Below, one piece after another: positions 1-9,188 of a stretch of 64,000 nucleotides of DNA. The translations under genes and the position numbers were made by a program. Under the pieces are notes generated by a model. The model had not been told where the DNA came from. It saw only the letters and a program-made list of their open reading frames with translations, and ran no database searches. The stretch is from Candidimonas humi (GTDB lineage Bacteria; Pseudomonadota; Gammaproteobacteria; Burkholderiales; Burkholderiaceae_B), in the NCBI RefSeq assembly GCF_019166065.1, contig NZ_JAHTBN010000008.1:150246-214245 (forward strand). Reading direction: 5' to 3'. Positions within the stretch are counted from its first letter, which is position 1; each line of letters begins with the position of its first letter.

Positions 1-477
1 GCGCGCCTGCTGCCCGATGTAGTGTGCCTGGCCGCCGACTGCGGCGAACTGCTGCTGTCGCACGGCGACGAATACTGCATCGAAGACCGCGCCTACCAGC
101 GTTTCCGGCGCATCGTGCGCAACCCCACGGTGCAGCGCCTGTTCCTGGGCCTGGGCCGCGGCACACGCCGCACCATCGCGCGCTGGGCCAGGGCCCGCAG
201 CATGTCGGCCAACCGCAGCAAGAGCAGCCGCATCATGGACGTCAGCCCGCAAGCCGTGGCGCAGGCCTACAGGCGCAGCGGCGTGGATCTCATGGTGCAC
301 GGCCACACGCACCGCCCGGCCGTGCATCGCCTGGAAGTCGACGCGCGCCCCCGGACCCGCATCGTGCTGCCCGACTGGGATTGCGACCATGCCGAGCCGC
401 CGCGCGGCGGCTGGCTGGTCATCGACCGCGACGGACCCAGTTTGTACGGCCTGTCGGGCGAACCCATGGCCGCCTGA
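1..477 (+). CDS. lpxH: UDP-2,3-diacylglucosamine diphosphatase, C-terminal part
   Basis: Reading frame 1 is open from the first base of the window, so the gene is cut at its 5' end and about 158 residues remain. LpxH hydrolyses UDP-2,3-diacylglucosamine to lipid X in lipid A synthesis at the inner face of the cytoplasmic membrane. Visible marks are the late calcineurin-like metallophosphatase blocks: an LLSHGDEYC segment (metal-binding His) and a GHTHRP segment that carries the last two metal-ligand histidines, separated by the helical insertion (AYQRFRRIVRNP) typical of LpxH. The N-terminal DxHL and GNRD motifs lie outside the window. uppP follows on the opposite strand, 55 bp away. Confidence 0.88.
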   Translation, partial: ARLLPDVVCLAADCGELLLSHGDEYCIEDRAYQRFRRIVRNPTVQRLFLGLGRGTRRTIARWARARSMSANRSKSSRIMDVSPQAVAQAYRRSGVDLMVHGHTHRPAVHRLEVDARPRTRIVLPDWDCDHAEPPRGGWLVIDRDGPSLYGLSGEPMAA

Positions 478-532
478 GCGCCGCTGCCTTACGCAGTTCG
501 GGATTCCAAAGAGGACCGGGCGCCAATCGGTA

Positions 533-1393
533 TCAGCCGCCCAGGGCCAGCCAGCCCCACACCACCAGCCCCAGGGCGATGCGATACCAGGCGAACACCC
601 TGTAGGTGTGCCCTGCCACGAAGCGCAGCACGGCCCGCACCACCACCAGCGCGCTGGCGAAGGCGGCGACGAAGCCTATGGCGATGGCCGTGGCCTCTTC
701 GCCCGTCAGGGCCGCGCCGTGGCGGTACAGGTCGTAGGCGCTGGCCGCCAGCATGGTGGGCATCGCCAGGTAAAACGAAAACTCGGTGGCCGTCGAGCGC
801 TGGATGCCGGCCAGCATGCCGCCGATGATCGTGGACCCCGAACGCGAAGTGCCCGGCACCATGGCCAGGCATTGCGCGCAGCCCACGGCCAGCGCCTGCT
901 TCCAGGTGATGGACTCCAGCGTGCGGGCCGTGGCGTGGGCGTCCGCAGCGCTCTCGTCGGCCACACCCGCACGCTTGGAAAAATGCGGCTTGCGTTCAAC
1001 CCAGAGCATGATCAGGCCGCCCAGGATCAGCGTCACCACGAATACGCCGGGGTGATGGAACAGCGCCTTGATGTACTTGATCGCCAGCGCGCCCACGACG
1101 GCCGCGGGCAGGAAGGCGACGATCAGGTTGCGGGTGAACGCCAGCTCGCTGCGCACGCCGCTGAAAGTGCCGCCGATGAGCCGCGCCAGGCGTGCGCGAA
1201 ACACCCACATTACCGCCAGGATCGAGCCCAGCTGGATCACCACCTCGAAGACCTTGGAGGCTCCGGAGGAAAAACCGATCCAGTCGCCCACCAGCAGCAG
1301 GTGGGCGGTGCTGGACACGGGAATGAACTCGGTAAAGCCTTCGATCAAGCCCAGGAACAGGGCTTTCAGCAGGTACAGGGTGTGTTCGCTCAT
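533..1393 (-). CDS. uppP: Undecaprenyl-diphosphatase (BacA/UppP family)
   Basis: Integral membrane phosphatase that converts undecaprenyl diphosphate to the monophosphate carrier used for peptidoglycan and other envelope polymers, and that can give bacitracin resistance. The 286-residue product is of normal family length. The first signature is at residues 18-31 (EGFTEFIPVSSTAH, with Glu18 and Glu22), and the second is PGTSRSGST at 180-188 with the catalytic Arg184. Hydrophobic helices fill the space between them, and a hydrophilic loop lies near 135-160. The start gives an N-terminus that leads directly into the first helix. Transcribed convergently with lpxH. Confidence 0.95.
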   Translation of the reverse strand: MSEHTLYLLKALFLGLIEGFTEFIPVSSTAHLLLVGDWIGFSSGASKVFEVVIQLGSILAVMWVFRARLARLIGGTFSGVRSELAFTRNLIVAFLPAAVVGALAIKYIKALFHHPGVFVVTLILGGLIMLWVERKPHFSKRAGVADESAADAHATARTLESITWKQALAVGCAQCLAMVPGTSRSGSTIIGGMLAGIQRSTATEFSFYLAMPTMLAASAYDLYRHGAALTGEEATAIAIGFVAAFASALVVVRAVLRFVAGHTYRVFAWYRIALGLVVWGWLALGG

Positions 1394-1481
1394 GCGGGTC
1401 TGGATCCTCGTGTGGAGCTGGAAAAACGGTGCGTGTCGAAGAGGCAGCTCGGAGAGCCGGTTCGTGTTGCGGGAAACGGCC

Positions 1482-3065
1482 TCAGCCGGAGCCTGTCGCC
1501 GCCTCTTCCTCGCCGGGCGAGCGCCAGTGGCGCTCTACCAGCACGCTGGCAATGCGCCGGCCGTCCAGGCGCTGCACCTCGAAACGGATATCGGCATAGG
1601 GACGTTCCAGCACGCAGCTGTCGCCGGGCTTGGGCAGGTGGCCGAAGCGCTCGAGCAGGTAGCCGGCCAGGGTCGAATATCCCTCTTCGTCGTCGATCAG
1701 GCCGTCGACGTCCAGCACTTGTTCCAGATGATGCAGGTCCGCCGCACCGTCGACGCGCCAACGGTCCGGGCCTTCCGGCGCTATATCGGGCACCTCGTCC
1801 TCGTCCGGAAATTCGCCGGCAATCGCCTCGAACACGTCGATAGGCGTGACCAGGCCCAGTATCTCGCCGAATTCATCGGCCACCAGCACCAGTTGGCCGC
1901 GCGAGCGCTTGAGCGTTTCCATCAGGCTCAGCACCCCTACGGACTCGAGCACGACGACGGGTTCGCGCAACTGCGCCATGCGAATATGGCCGTGCGTGAT
2001 CAGGTCGGCGATCATTTCCTTGGCGCGGCCTATGCCCACCACCTCGTCGAGCGAACCGCGGCACACCGGGAAGAAGCTGTGCGGCGTCTTGGCGATCTGC
2101 TGGCGCTGGACCAGCGGATCATCATCCAGGTCTATCCACGACACCTCGGTGCGCGGCGTCATGATGGAATGGATGGAACGCTCGGCCAGGGTCAGCACGC
2201 CGCTGACCATATTGCGCTCTTCGGCATTGAATGCCTGCATGGGCACTTCGGGCTCGGCCGCCCGCAGTTCCGGGGCCTCGAGCGGGCGCTTGCCCAGCAT
2301 GCGCAGCACGCCCTCGGCGGTGCGCTCGCGCAGCGGCCGCCCGGCCTCCCGGCGGCGCAGGTTGCGGCGCGCCAACTGGTTCAGGGCCTCGATCATCACC
2401 GAGAAGCCGATGGCGGCATAGATATAGCCCTTGGGCACCGGGAAGCCGAAACCCTCGGCCAGCAGCGAAAAGCCGATGGTCAGCAGGAAGCCCAGGCACA
2501 ACACCACCACCGTCGGATGCCGATTGACGAAACGCGCCAGGGGCTTGGAGGCCACCAGCATGATGCCCATGGCGATGACGACCGCCAGCATCATGATGGC
2601 CAGGTGATCCACCATGCCCACGGCGGTGACGACGGCGTCTATGGAGAAGACCGCGTCCAGCACCACGATCTGGGTGACGATGACCCAGAAGCCCGCATGC
2701 ATGCGCTCGCCGGAGGCATGCGCCGTGGTGCCCTCGATGCGTTCGTGCAGCTCTACCGTGCCCTTGAACAGCAGGAAAAAGCCGCCCAGTATCAGTATCA
2801 GGTCGCGTCCCGAAAACGACAGCGGCCCCAGGTCGAACAGCGGCGTGGTCAGCCTGATCAGCCACGACATCACCGACAACAGCACCAGCCGCATGAGCAG
2901 CGCCAGCAGCAGGCCGGTCACCCGCGCGCGATCGCGCAGCGCCGGCGGCAGCTTGTCCACCAGTATGGCGATGAACAGCAGGTTGTCTATGCCGAGAACG
3001 ATTTCCAGCACGACCAGGGTCAGCAGGCCGACCCAGGAGGCAGGACTGAAGATCCATTCCATCAA
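1482..3065 (-). CDS. TerC-family membrane protein with CBS pair and CorC/HlyC domain
   Basis: A 527-residue fusion. The first roughly 230 residues are a TerC-type integral membrane domain with the conserved acidic helix motifs [11 protein letters not shown] near residue 20 and [14 protein letters not shown] near 130, which are proposed metal-ion (Mn/tellurite-type) transport signatures. A linker follows, then a CBS domain pair (from about 300, [20 protein letters not shown]) and a C-terminal transporter-associated domain like that of CorC/HlyC. The same architecture occurs in E. coli YoaE/YegH. The substrate is not established; metal homeostasis or export is inferred. Transcribed alone, 88 bp upstream of uppP on the same strand. 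Confidence 0.88.
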   Translation of the reverse strand: MMEWIFSPASWVGLLTLVVLEIVLGIDNLLFIAILVDKLPPALRDRARVTGLLLALLMRLVLLSVMSWLIRLTTPLFDLGPLSFSGRDLILILGGFFLLFKGTVELHERIEGTTAHASGERMHAGFWVIVTQIVVLDAVFSIDAVVTAVGMVDHLAIMMLAVVIAMGIMLVASKPLARFVNRHPTVVVLCLGFLLTIGFSLLAEGFGFPVPKGYIYAAIGFSVMIEALNQLARRNLRRREAGRPLRERTAEGVLRMLGKRPLEAPELRAAEPEVPMQAFNAEERNMVSGVLTLAERSIHSIMTPRTEVSWIDLDDDPLVQRQQIAKTPHSFFPVCRGSLDEVVGIGRAKEMIADLITHGHIRMAQLREPVVVLESVGVLSLMETLKRSRGQLVLVADEFGEILGLVTPIDVFEAIAGEFPDEDEVPDIAPEGPDRWRVDGAADLHHLEQVLDVDGLIDDEEGYSTLAGYLLERFGHLPKPGDSCVLERPYADIRFEVQRLDGRRIASVLVERHWRSPGEEEAATGSG

Positions 3066-3161
3066 CAGACCTCGCGGTTGATGCGCCGCCTTGTCATCGG
3101 GCCGCCGGCCGCCGCAAACCTGCCGCGCAGGCGCGGCCGCGAACTTGTGCCATGGCCGGCC

Positions 3162-3947
3162 TCAGCCCTGCAGGTACGCCAGCATCTGGGGAAAGATCTT
3201 GGGCGTGGCGGCAAGCACATTGCCGCTCTGCATCCAGCCTTGCTCGCCCTCGAAATCGCCCAGCAGGCCGCCGGCCTCGAGAACCAGCAGGCTGCCGGCC
3301 GCCATGTCCCAGGGCTTGAGGCGGGCGCCGCAGAACCCGTCCAGGCGCCCGCAGGCCACATAGGCGAGGTCGAGCACGGTGGACCCGATGCGGCGTGCAC
3401 TGGCGCATTCGGACAGCAGCTTGCCGTAGCGCGAGGCGGGCACTGCGGGCCCGGCCGAACCCGGCACGTGCGTCCCCACCAGCGCGTCGTAATAGCGGGT
3501 CTGCCCCGACACGCGCACCCGGCGGTCGTTGAGGAACGCCCCGCCGCCGCGGCTGGCGGTGAAGAGCTCGTTGCGCGCGGGGTCGTAGATGACTGCCTGG
3601 GTGATCTGGCCGCGATGGGACAGCGCGATGGACACCGCGTAGATGGGGAAGCCGTGAATGAAGTTGGTAGTGCCGTCCAGGGGATCGATGATCCACTGGA
3701 ATTCGGGGCGGTCGCCCGCGCCGGGCGCCGGGGTATCGCCGGACTCTTCGGCGAGGAAACTATGCTCCGGGTAGGCGGTGCGCAGCACCTCTATGATCGC
3801 CTCTTCGGCGGCCTGGTCCACTTCCGTGACATAATCCTTGGGCCCCTTGCGCGCCACTTGCAGGCGCTCCAGGTCGAGGCTGGCACGGTTTATGATCGTG
3901 CCGGCACGGCGCGCCGCCTTGATGGCGGTATTGAGCATCGGGTGCAT
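3162..3947 (-). CDS. suhB: Inositol-1-monophosphatase SuhB
   Basis: Mg2+-dependent phosphatase acting on myo-inositol-1-phosphate; in enterobacteria SuhB also joins the rRNA antitermination complex. The 261-residue length is normal. The lithium-sensitive phosphatase signature is complete: EESG at residues 67-70, IDPLDGTTNF at 87-96 for two metal sites, and a WDMAAG block near residue 220 for the third metal. It is divergent from trmJ with 104 bp between starts, an arrangement common in betaproteobacteria. Confidence 0.93.
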   Translation of the reverse strand: MHPMLNTAIKAARRAGTIINRASLDLERLQVARKGPKDYVTEVDQAAEEAIIEVLRTAYPEHSFLAEESGDTPAPGAGDRPEFQWIIDPLDGTTNFIHGFPIYAVSIALSHRGQITQAVIYDPARNELFTASRGGGAFLNDRRVRVSGQTRYYDALVGTHVPGSAGPAVPASRYGKLLSECASARRIGSTVLDLAYVACGRLDGFCGARLKPWDMAAGSLLVLEAGGLLGDFEGEQGWMQSGNVLAATPKIFPQMLAYLQG

Positions 3948-4051
3948 AAAATTCCGTAATTGACTATAAAACGCAGGCGCTGCAGGGCGTCTTGCGGCCC
4001 GGCATCATGCCGCAGCCGCAGGCCCGCGCCCGCCTGGACTTGGTATTTTAA

Positions 4052-4846
4052 ATGACTCAGCCATTTTCCCGCGTACGCTTCGTCATGGTGCAGCCCAGCC
4101 ATCCCGGAAACGTCGGTTCGGCGGCCCGCGCGATCAAGACCATGGGCTTCCACGAACTTTGCCTGGTGGCCCCGCGGCTGCCCGACATGCCGGCGCAGCC
4201 CGAGGCGCAAGCGCTGGCCAGCGGCGCCGCCGACGTGCTGGCCCGGGCCCAGGTCGTATCCAGCCTGTCCGAGGCCCTGGCGCCCGTCACCCTGGCATTC
4301 GCCCTGACCGCGCGGCCGCGGCTCATAGGTCCGCCGGCCTGCGATATCCGCGTGGCGGCCGGCCTGGCGCAGGAACACCTGGGCGCGCATCCGCAAGGCG
4401 TGGTGGCCATCGTGCTCGGCACCGAAAGATCGGGCCTGACCAACGAGGACATCGCGCTGTGCCAGCGCATCTGCCATATTCCCGCCAACCCCGAATACAG
4501 CTCGCTGAACGTGGCGCAGGCCTTGCAGCTCGCCGCCTGGGAACTGCGCTATGCGCTGGCCGTCGGCGCCGAGCTGCCCTTGCTGCCCAATACCGAAGGC
4601 CATCCGCAAGCAGGCGACGAGCCGGCTTCCAATGAAAAAGTCCAGGCCTTCCTGACGCACTGGGAACAAGCGCTGGAAGATGTGGGTTTCCTGGATCCGC
4701 GCCACCCCAAGAAGCTGGTGCCGCGCATGCGCCACCTGTTCTCGCGCAACGAGCTCAGCAACGACGAAGTCGACATGCTGCGCGGCCTGTGCACGGCCAT
4801 GATCAAGACCGCAAGGCACGGGGCCGGAAACACGGCCAAGGAATAG
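4052..4846 (+). CDS. trmJ: tRNA (cytidine/uridine-2'-O-)-methyltransferase TrmJ
   Basis: SPOUT-class enzyme that 2'-O-methylates position 32 of the anticodon loop of several tRNAs. The 264-residue protein has the three SPOUT blocks: PSHPGNVGSAARA at residues 15-27, VLGTERSGLTNED near 125-137, and the knot-forming NPEYSSLNVAQALQ near 149-162. A C-terminal helical extension (about 185-250) is characteristic of TrmJ rather than TrmL. Stands alone, divergent from suhB. Confidence 0.93.
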   Translation: MTQPFSRVRFVMVQPSHPGNVGSAARAIKTMGFHELCLVAPRLPDMPAQPEAQALASGAADVLARAQVVSSLSEALAPVTLAFALTARPRLIGPPACDIRVAAGLAQEHLGAHPQGVVAIVLGTERSGLTNEDIALCQRICHIPANPEYSSLNVAQALQLAAWELRYALAVGAELPLLPNTEGHPQAGDEPASNEKVQAFLTHWEQALEDVGFLDPRHPKKLVPRMRHLFSRNELSNDEVDMLRGLCTAMIKTARHGAGNTAKE

Positions 4847-4921
4847 AAAGAAGGAATAGCTGCTGCTCGAGGACCGGACGGCGGGCGGCCGCAATGGACC
4901 GCCGCTGCCTATGCCCGCGCC

Positions 4922-5560
4922 TCAGGCCGCGGCGATGTCGAGCCCGGTCAGGCGCCGCAGCTCTTCGATGCCCACGCCGGCCATGTCGTCCAGCAGCACC
5001 ACGCGCCCGCCGCCCAACTGGAACACCGCCAGGTCGGTATAGACGCGCGACACGCAGGCCACGCCGGTCAGCGGATACGTGCACTTTTCCACCAGCTTGC
5101 TCTGCCCTTCGCGGGTAAGCAGTTCCATGAGCACGTACACGGACTTGGCGCCGATGGCCAGGTCCATCGCCCCGCCCACGGCCGGAATGGCGTCGGGCGC
5201 GCCCGTGTGCCAATTGGCCAGGTCGCCGTTGACCGACACCTGGAAGGCGCCCAGCACGCAGACATCGAGATGGCCGCCGCGCATCATGGCGAAGGAATCG
5301 GCATGATGGAAGAAGGCGCCGCCCGGCAGCAGCGTCACGGGCTGCTTGCCGGCATTGATGAGATCGGGATCTTCTTCGCCCGGAGCCGGCGCCGGCCCCA
5401 TGCCGATGACGCCGTTCTCGCTATGCAGCATGATTTCCCGGTCGGCGGGCAGATAATTGGCGACCTTGGTCGGCAGCCCTATGCCCAGGTTCACGACGCT
5501 GCCCTCGGGGATGTCGCGGGCGACGCGCGCCGCCATTTGCTCACGATTCAGACGGTTCAT
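4922..5560 (-). CDS. 3-oxoacid CoA-transferase subunit B
   Basis: Beta subunit of a class I CoA-transferase that moves CoA between succinyl-CoA and a 3-oxo acid (acetoacetate, 3-oxoadipate or similar). The 212-residue product carries LGIGLPTKVANYLP near residue 25 and the SENG block near residue 48 that contains the glutamate forming the CoA-thioester intermediate. The subunit A gene ends 10 bp upstream, so the two are co-transcribed. PcaJ and ScoB cannot be told apart by eye. The neighbouring Bug receptor and IclR regulator suggest use in uptake and catabolism of an organic acid. Confidence 0.88.
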   Translation of the reverse strand: MNRLNREQMAARVARDIPEGSVVNLGIGLPTKVANYLPADREIMLHSENGVIGMGPAPAPGEEDPDLINAGKQPVTLLPGGAFFHHADSFAMMRGGHLDVCVLGAFQVSVNGDLANWHTGAPDAIPAVGGAMDLAIGAKSVYVLMELLTREGQSKLVEKCTYPLTGVACVSRVYTDLAVFQLGGGRVVLLDDMAGVGIEELRRLTGLDIAAA

Positions 5561-5570
5561 AGCGGCCCCC

Positions 5571-6230
5571 TTATATAGTCACGACACGTTGCACGAACAG
5601 GCCCGGGGTCACGATGGCCTCGGGGTCGAGCCCGCCCAGTTCGACGACCTCGCCGACCTGGACCACGGCCACCTTAGAAGCGGTGGCCATGATGGGCCCG
5701 AAGTTGCGCGCGGTCTTGCGGTACACCAGGTTGCCCCAGCGGTCGGCTCGCAAGGCCTTGATGAAGGCGTAGTCGGCGTGCAATGGGTATTCGAGCACAT
5801 AGTCGCGGCCGTTGATGCGGCGGGTTTCCTTGCCCTCGGCCAGCGGCGTGCCGAAGCTGGTGGGCGTATAGAAGGCGCCGATGCCGGCCCCCGCGGCGCG
5901 GATGCGCTCGGCCAGGTTGCCTTGCGGCACCAGTTCGAGCTCGATCTTGCCGGCCCGGTACAGGCCGTCGAACACTTGCGAGTCGACCTGGCGCGGAAAC
6001 GAGCAGATGATCTTGCGCACGCGGCCGGCCGCCAGCAGCGCCGCCAGTCCGGTTTCGCCGTTGCCGGCATTGTTGTTGACGATGACCAGGTCTTTGGCGC
6101 CCTGCTCGAGCAGGCCGTCGATCAATTCCAGAGGCTGGCCGGCCATGCCGAAGCCGCCGACCATGATGGTTGCGCCGTCGGGGATATCGGCAAGCGCATC
6201 TTTGACGCTGGGAAACAGTTTGGAAATCAT
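5571..6230 (-). CDS. 3-oxoacid CoA-transferase subunit A
   Basis: Alpha subunit of the same class I CoA-transferase (219 residues). The glycine-rich GGFGMAGQP segment near residues 25-33 is the CoA-binding loop of SCOT/PcaI/ScoA proteins, and the PTSFGTPLAEGKE region near 123-135 is also family-typical. First gene of a two-gene unit with subunit B, 10 bp apart. A hairpin lies about 50 bp upstream of the start and separates it from the Bug receptor gene. The natural substrate is not shown by sequence. Confidence 0.88.
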   Translation of the reverse strand: MISKLFPSVKDALADIPDGATIMVGGFGMAGQPLELIDGLLEQGAKDLVIVNNNAGNGETGLAALLAAGRVRKIICSFPRQVDSQVFDGLYRAGKIELELVPQGNLAERIRAAGAGIGAFYTPTSFGTPLAEGKETRRINGRDYVLEYPLHADYAFIKALRADRWGNLVYRKTARNFGPIMATASKVAVVQVGEVVELGGLDPEAIVTPGLFVQRVVTI

Positions 6231-6278
6231 GCTGCCTCGATTCGTGCAGGCGTTGCCCCGCTAAAAGTTGAACAATAT

Positions 6279-6312
6279 CGCCGGCCCATCTCCGTCGGAG
6301 AATGGGCCGGCG
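6279..6312 (-). terminator. Stem-loop downstream of the Bug receptor gene
   Basis: An 11-bp perfect stem (CGCCGGCCCAT at 6279-6289 with its complement at 6302-6312), with a further short inner stem CTCCG/CGGAG. On the minus strand it lies about 120 bases past the stop of the receptor gene and is followed by an AT-rich stretch, so it probably ends that transcript before the CoA-transferase genes. No long U-run, so only moderate confidence. Confidence 0.5.
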
Positions 6313-6432
6313 GCCGTAACTGCCTTATACGAGTCGCCATCGGGGCGGCATGCGCGTCGCTCGCCATGCCAGGCCGCAGGCCATGCCGGCGCCATGGCGC
6401 GGCGACGCTGCCGCCCCTGCAAACGGCTCCTG

Positions 6433-7419
6433 TCAGTCGACCTGCGCGCCCGAGGCCTTGACCACCTTGGCCCAGGTATCGACCTGCGACTTGATGAATT
6501 CGCCGAATTCGGCCGGCGTGGTCTTCACCGCGACGGCGCCCAGGTCGGCGAAACGCTTCTGGACATCGGGCTTGCTCAGCGCCTTTTCAATGGCTGCGTT
6601 CAGCGTGTTGACGACGTCCGCCGGAGTGCCCTTGGGCGCGATCACGCCGAACCAGGACGACACGTCGAAGTTGGGGAAGCCCGATTCTTCCATGGTGGGC
6701 AGATCCGGCGCGGTCTTGGAGCGCTCGGCCGTAGTCACCGCCAGGGCGCGCAGCTTGCCTGCCTGCACATGGGGCCATGCCGCCGGCATATTGTCGAACA
6801 TGAGCTGGACCTGGCCGCCCATCAGGTCGGTTTCCGCAGGGGCGCTGCCCTTGTAGGGCACGTGCAGCATATCCACGCCAGCCACTTGCTTGAACAGCTC
6901 GCCCGCCATGTGTATGGAAGTGCCGCTACCCGAAGACGCGAAATTGAGCTTGCCCGGGTTGGCCTTGGCGTAGGCCACGAGTTCCTTGACGCTGTGCACC
7001 GGCAGCTTGGGGTTCACTACCAGGATATTGGGCACCTTGACGGCCAGCGCCACGGGCGCGAAATCATTGACCAGGTTGAACTTGATGTTCTTGTACAGGG
7101 TCTGGTTGATGGCGCTGGTGACGGCCACCATGTATAGCGTGTAGCCATCAGGCTTGGCACGCGCCACGAGTTCCGCACCGATATTGCTGCCTGCGCCGGG
7201 ACGATTGTCGATTATGACGGACTGGCCCAGTTCCTGGCTGATTTCCTTGCCGACGATACGCGCGACCACATCGGTGGTGCCGCCTGCGGAAAAACCCACT
7301 ATCAGTCTGATGGGGTGGTCGGGGTACGCTGCGGCGGCGCCGGTCGAAAAACCGGCGAGCCCGGCAAGCGCCGCAGCGGCGGCCAGTAGCTTGATCGACT
7401 TGAAAATAGGTTTCTGCAT
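6433..7419 (-). CDS. Bug-family tripartite tricarboxylate transporter substrate-binding protein
   Basis: Periplasmic receptor of the TctC/Bug family (328 residues), which binds organic acids for a TctAB-type permease. It has a Sec signal peptide (basic start, Ala/Leu-rich core, AAAA cleavage region near residue 30) followed by the family opening YPDHPIRLIVGFSAGGTTD, the DNRPGAGSNIG block near 77-87 and the PDGYTL block near 97-102. No tctA or tctB lies beside it, as is usual for the many orphan Bug genes of Bordetella-like genomes. The ligand is unknown; the adjacent CoA-transferase and divergent IclR gene suggest a carboxylate that is catabolised via CoA. Confidence 0.92.
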   Translation of the reverse strand: MQKPIFKSIKLLAAAAALAGLAGFSTGAAAAYPDHPIRLIVGFSAGGTTDVVARIVGKEISQELGQSVIIDNRPGAGSNIGAELVARAKPDGYTLYMVAVTSAINQTLYKNIKFNLVNDFAPVALAVKVPNILVVNPKLPVHSVKELVAYAKANPGKLNFASSGSGTSIHMAGELFKQVAGVDMLHVPYKGSAPAETDLMGGQVQLMFDNMPAAWPHVQAGKLRALAVTTAERSKTAPDLPTMEESGFPNFDVSSWFGVIAPKGTPADVVNTLNAAIEKALSKPDVQKRFADLGAVAVKTTPAEFGEFIKSQVDTWAKVVKASGAQVD

Positions 7420-7442
7420 GATATGCTTTCCTCTCCTTGAGC

Positions 7443-7457
7443 GTCCATTTTGTGGAC
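7443..7457. promoter_or_regulatory. Palindrome, probable IclR-type operator
   Basis: GTCCA-TTTTG-TGGAC is a perfect 5-bp inverted repeat with a 5-bp spacer, i.e. a 15-bp palindrome such as IclR-family proteins use. It lies in the 115-bp divergent spacer between the Bug receptor and the iclR-type gene, where it could control both. A TATAAT sequence follows at 7463-7468, oriented towards the regulator. Binding is inference. Confidence 0.5.
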
Positions 7458-7534
7458 AGTTTTATAATGCGACAGGGATTTTCCGATAAAATCAGCTTTC
7501 CCGATAGCCTGATGTTCACCCTGCGGACGTTTCT

Positions 7535-8317
7535 TTGAACAGTACGCCAGAACCCACGCCGGACACCGACAGCGCCGCAGGGCCGCGCACCTTGCGGCGC
7601 GGCCTGCAAGTGCTGAACACCCTGCGCGAGCATGGGCCTGCCGGCTTGAGTGTAACTGCGCTGGCACGCGCCACCGGCCTGCAGCGCCCCACCATCTACC
7701 GCCTGCTGGCGGCGCTGGTCGACAGCGGGCTGGTCGGCAGCATCGCGCACAGCAAACGCTTCGTCGCAAACCTGGAAGCCCCGGCGGCCGCGCCCGCCAC
7801 CCAGGACCCGCGCATCGACCTGGCGCTGCCTGCCATGGGCAGGCTGGCCCAGGCCACCGGCGATGCGGTGTTCCTGGTCGTGCGCGACGGCAACGAATCG
7901 CTCAGCCTGTGGCGCGAAATCGGGCCCTACCCCGTACAGATATTGGCCACCTACGCCGGCAAGCGCCAGCCCCTGGGCGTGGGCTCGGGCAGCATGGCGC
8001 TGCTGGCCTCCCTGCCCGACGCCGAGGTCGAGCGCATCATCGAATGCAATAGCTCGGAACTGGAACTCTACGGCGGCATGACGGCGCGCGAAATGAGGCG
8101 GCTGGTGGAAAACACCCGCATGCGCGGTTATTCCGTTGTGGGCAACCACGCCGTGCGCGGCGCCCTGGGGGTGGGCTGCGCACTGCTGGACCGCAACGGC
8201 AAGCCGGTGCTGGCCATCAGCGTCACTGCCATTACCGAACGCATGCCGGCGCAGAGACAGCGCGAGATCGCCGGCCTGATCCGCGCCGAACTGGCCGGCC
8301 TGGCGCTCAAGCCGTAA
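7535..8317 (+). CDS. IclR-family transcriptional regulator
   Basis: A 260-residue DNA-binding repressor or activator. The N-terminal winged helix-turn-helix (about residues 17-70, including GLSVTALARATGLQRPTIYRLLAAL) is followed by the C-terminal IclR effector domain (about 85-255). It uses a TTG start at 7535; this is the first start in the frame and gives a normal-length protein. Divergent from the Bug receptor and the CoA-transferase genes, so their regulation is the likely role, through the 15-bp palindrome in between. Effector unknown. Confidence 0.9.
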   Translation: MNSTPEPTPDTDSAAGPRTLRRGLQVLNTLREHGPAGLSVTALARATGLQRPTIYRLLAALVDSGLVGSIAHSKRFVANLEAPAAAPATQDPRIDLALPAMGRLAQATGDAVFLVVRDGNESLSLWREIGPYPVQILATYAGKRQPLGVGSGSMALLASLPDAEVERIIECNSSELELYGGMTAREMRRLVENTRMRGYSVVGNHAVRGALGVGCALLDRNGKPVLAISVTAITERMPAQRQREIAGLIRAELAGLALKP

Positions 8318-8354
8318 AGAGCATCCGGCGACCGGCAGCCGACGACGCAGCGGC

Positions 8355-9188
8355 TTACGCCGCCAGCGCGTCAGGCTGCGTCGGCTTCACTTCGCGCACC
8401 GGTATGGGCAGGCGCATGCCGGCCTGTTCCAGCACCTTGCGGGCCGCTTGGTACAGGTCGAAGGTCAATGCCCAGTAATTGCTGCTTTCGGCCCACACCC
8501 GGATATTGACCATGACCGTGCTGTCGCGATATTCGTTGACCATGACTTGCGGCTTGGGGTCCTGCAGCACGAGCTTGTGGTTTTCCACCAGCTTGAGCAA
8601 GGCGCCCATGGCGGCATCGAGATCGTCGCCATAGCGCACCCCTACCTGCAAGTCCAGGCGGCGCGTCGGATTGCGGCTGTAGTTCAGGATGGGATTGCCC
8701 CACACCAGGCTGTTGGGCAGCGACACGTGTATGCCGTCGACCTGCACGATGCGCGTCAGGAACAGCCCGACTTCTTCCACCGTGCCGTCGGCCTTGCCGA
8801 CCACCGAGATGTATTCGCCGGCACGCATCGGGCGCAGCCCCAGCAGCATGATGCCGGCCGCGATGTTTTGCAGCGTGCCCTGCAGGGCCAGGCCGATCGC
8901 CAGGCCGGCGGCGCCAAGCACAGCGATGATGCTGGCGGTCTGCACGCCGAAGCGCGCCAGCACCGCGATCAGCGTGAAGCCGCGTATGGTCCATACCACC
9001 ACGGAATACATCATCGGCACGATCGTCGGATCGATGCGCGCGGAGCGGCGCGCCGCGCTGCGCACCCCTTTGCCGGCCAGGGTGGCAAGCGACCAGCCGA
9101 CGATCAGGATGACGATCGCAATCACGACGTTGACGGAAAAACTCTTGACGATGGGCATCCAGTAGGAAAGCTGATTCAGATTGTCCAT
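8355..9188 (-). CDS. MscS-family small-conductance mechanosensitive channel
   Basis: 277-residue inner membrane channel, close in length to E. coli MscS (286). Three N-terminal hydrophobic helices are visible (about residues 15-40, 60-80 and 88-115). The third, pore-lining helix carries the Gly/Ala-packed pattern ASIIAVLGAAGLAIGLALQGTLQNIAAG. The cytoplasmic beta domain follows (SLPNSLVWGNPILNYSRNPTRRLDLQVGV). It acts as an osmotic release valve and is transcribed alone. Confidence 0.93.
   Translation of the reverse strand: MDNLNQLSYWMPIVKSFSVNVVIAIVILIVGWSLATLAGKGVRSAARRSARIDPTIVPMMYSVVVWTIRGFTLIAVLARFGVQTASIIAVLGAAGLAIGLALQGTLQNIAAGIMLLGLRPMRAGEYISVVGKADGTVEEVGLFLTRIVQVDGIHVSLPNSLVWGNPILNYSRNPTRRLDLQVGVRYGDDLDAAMGALLKLVENHKLVLQDPKPQVMVNEYRDSTVMVNIRVWAESSNYWALTFDLYQAARKVLEQAGMRLPIPVREVKPTQPDALAA

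Noticed and set aside
1068..3959. 963-codon plus-strand frame
   Set aside because: Low-complexity His/Gln/Arg-rich translation antisense to the TerC/CBS and suhB genes, typical of high-GC shadow frames.
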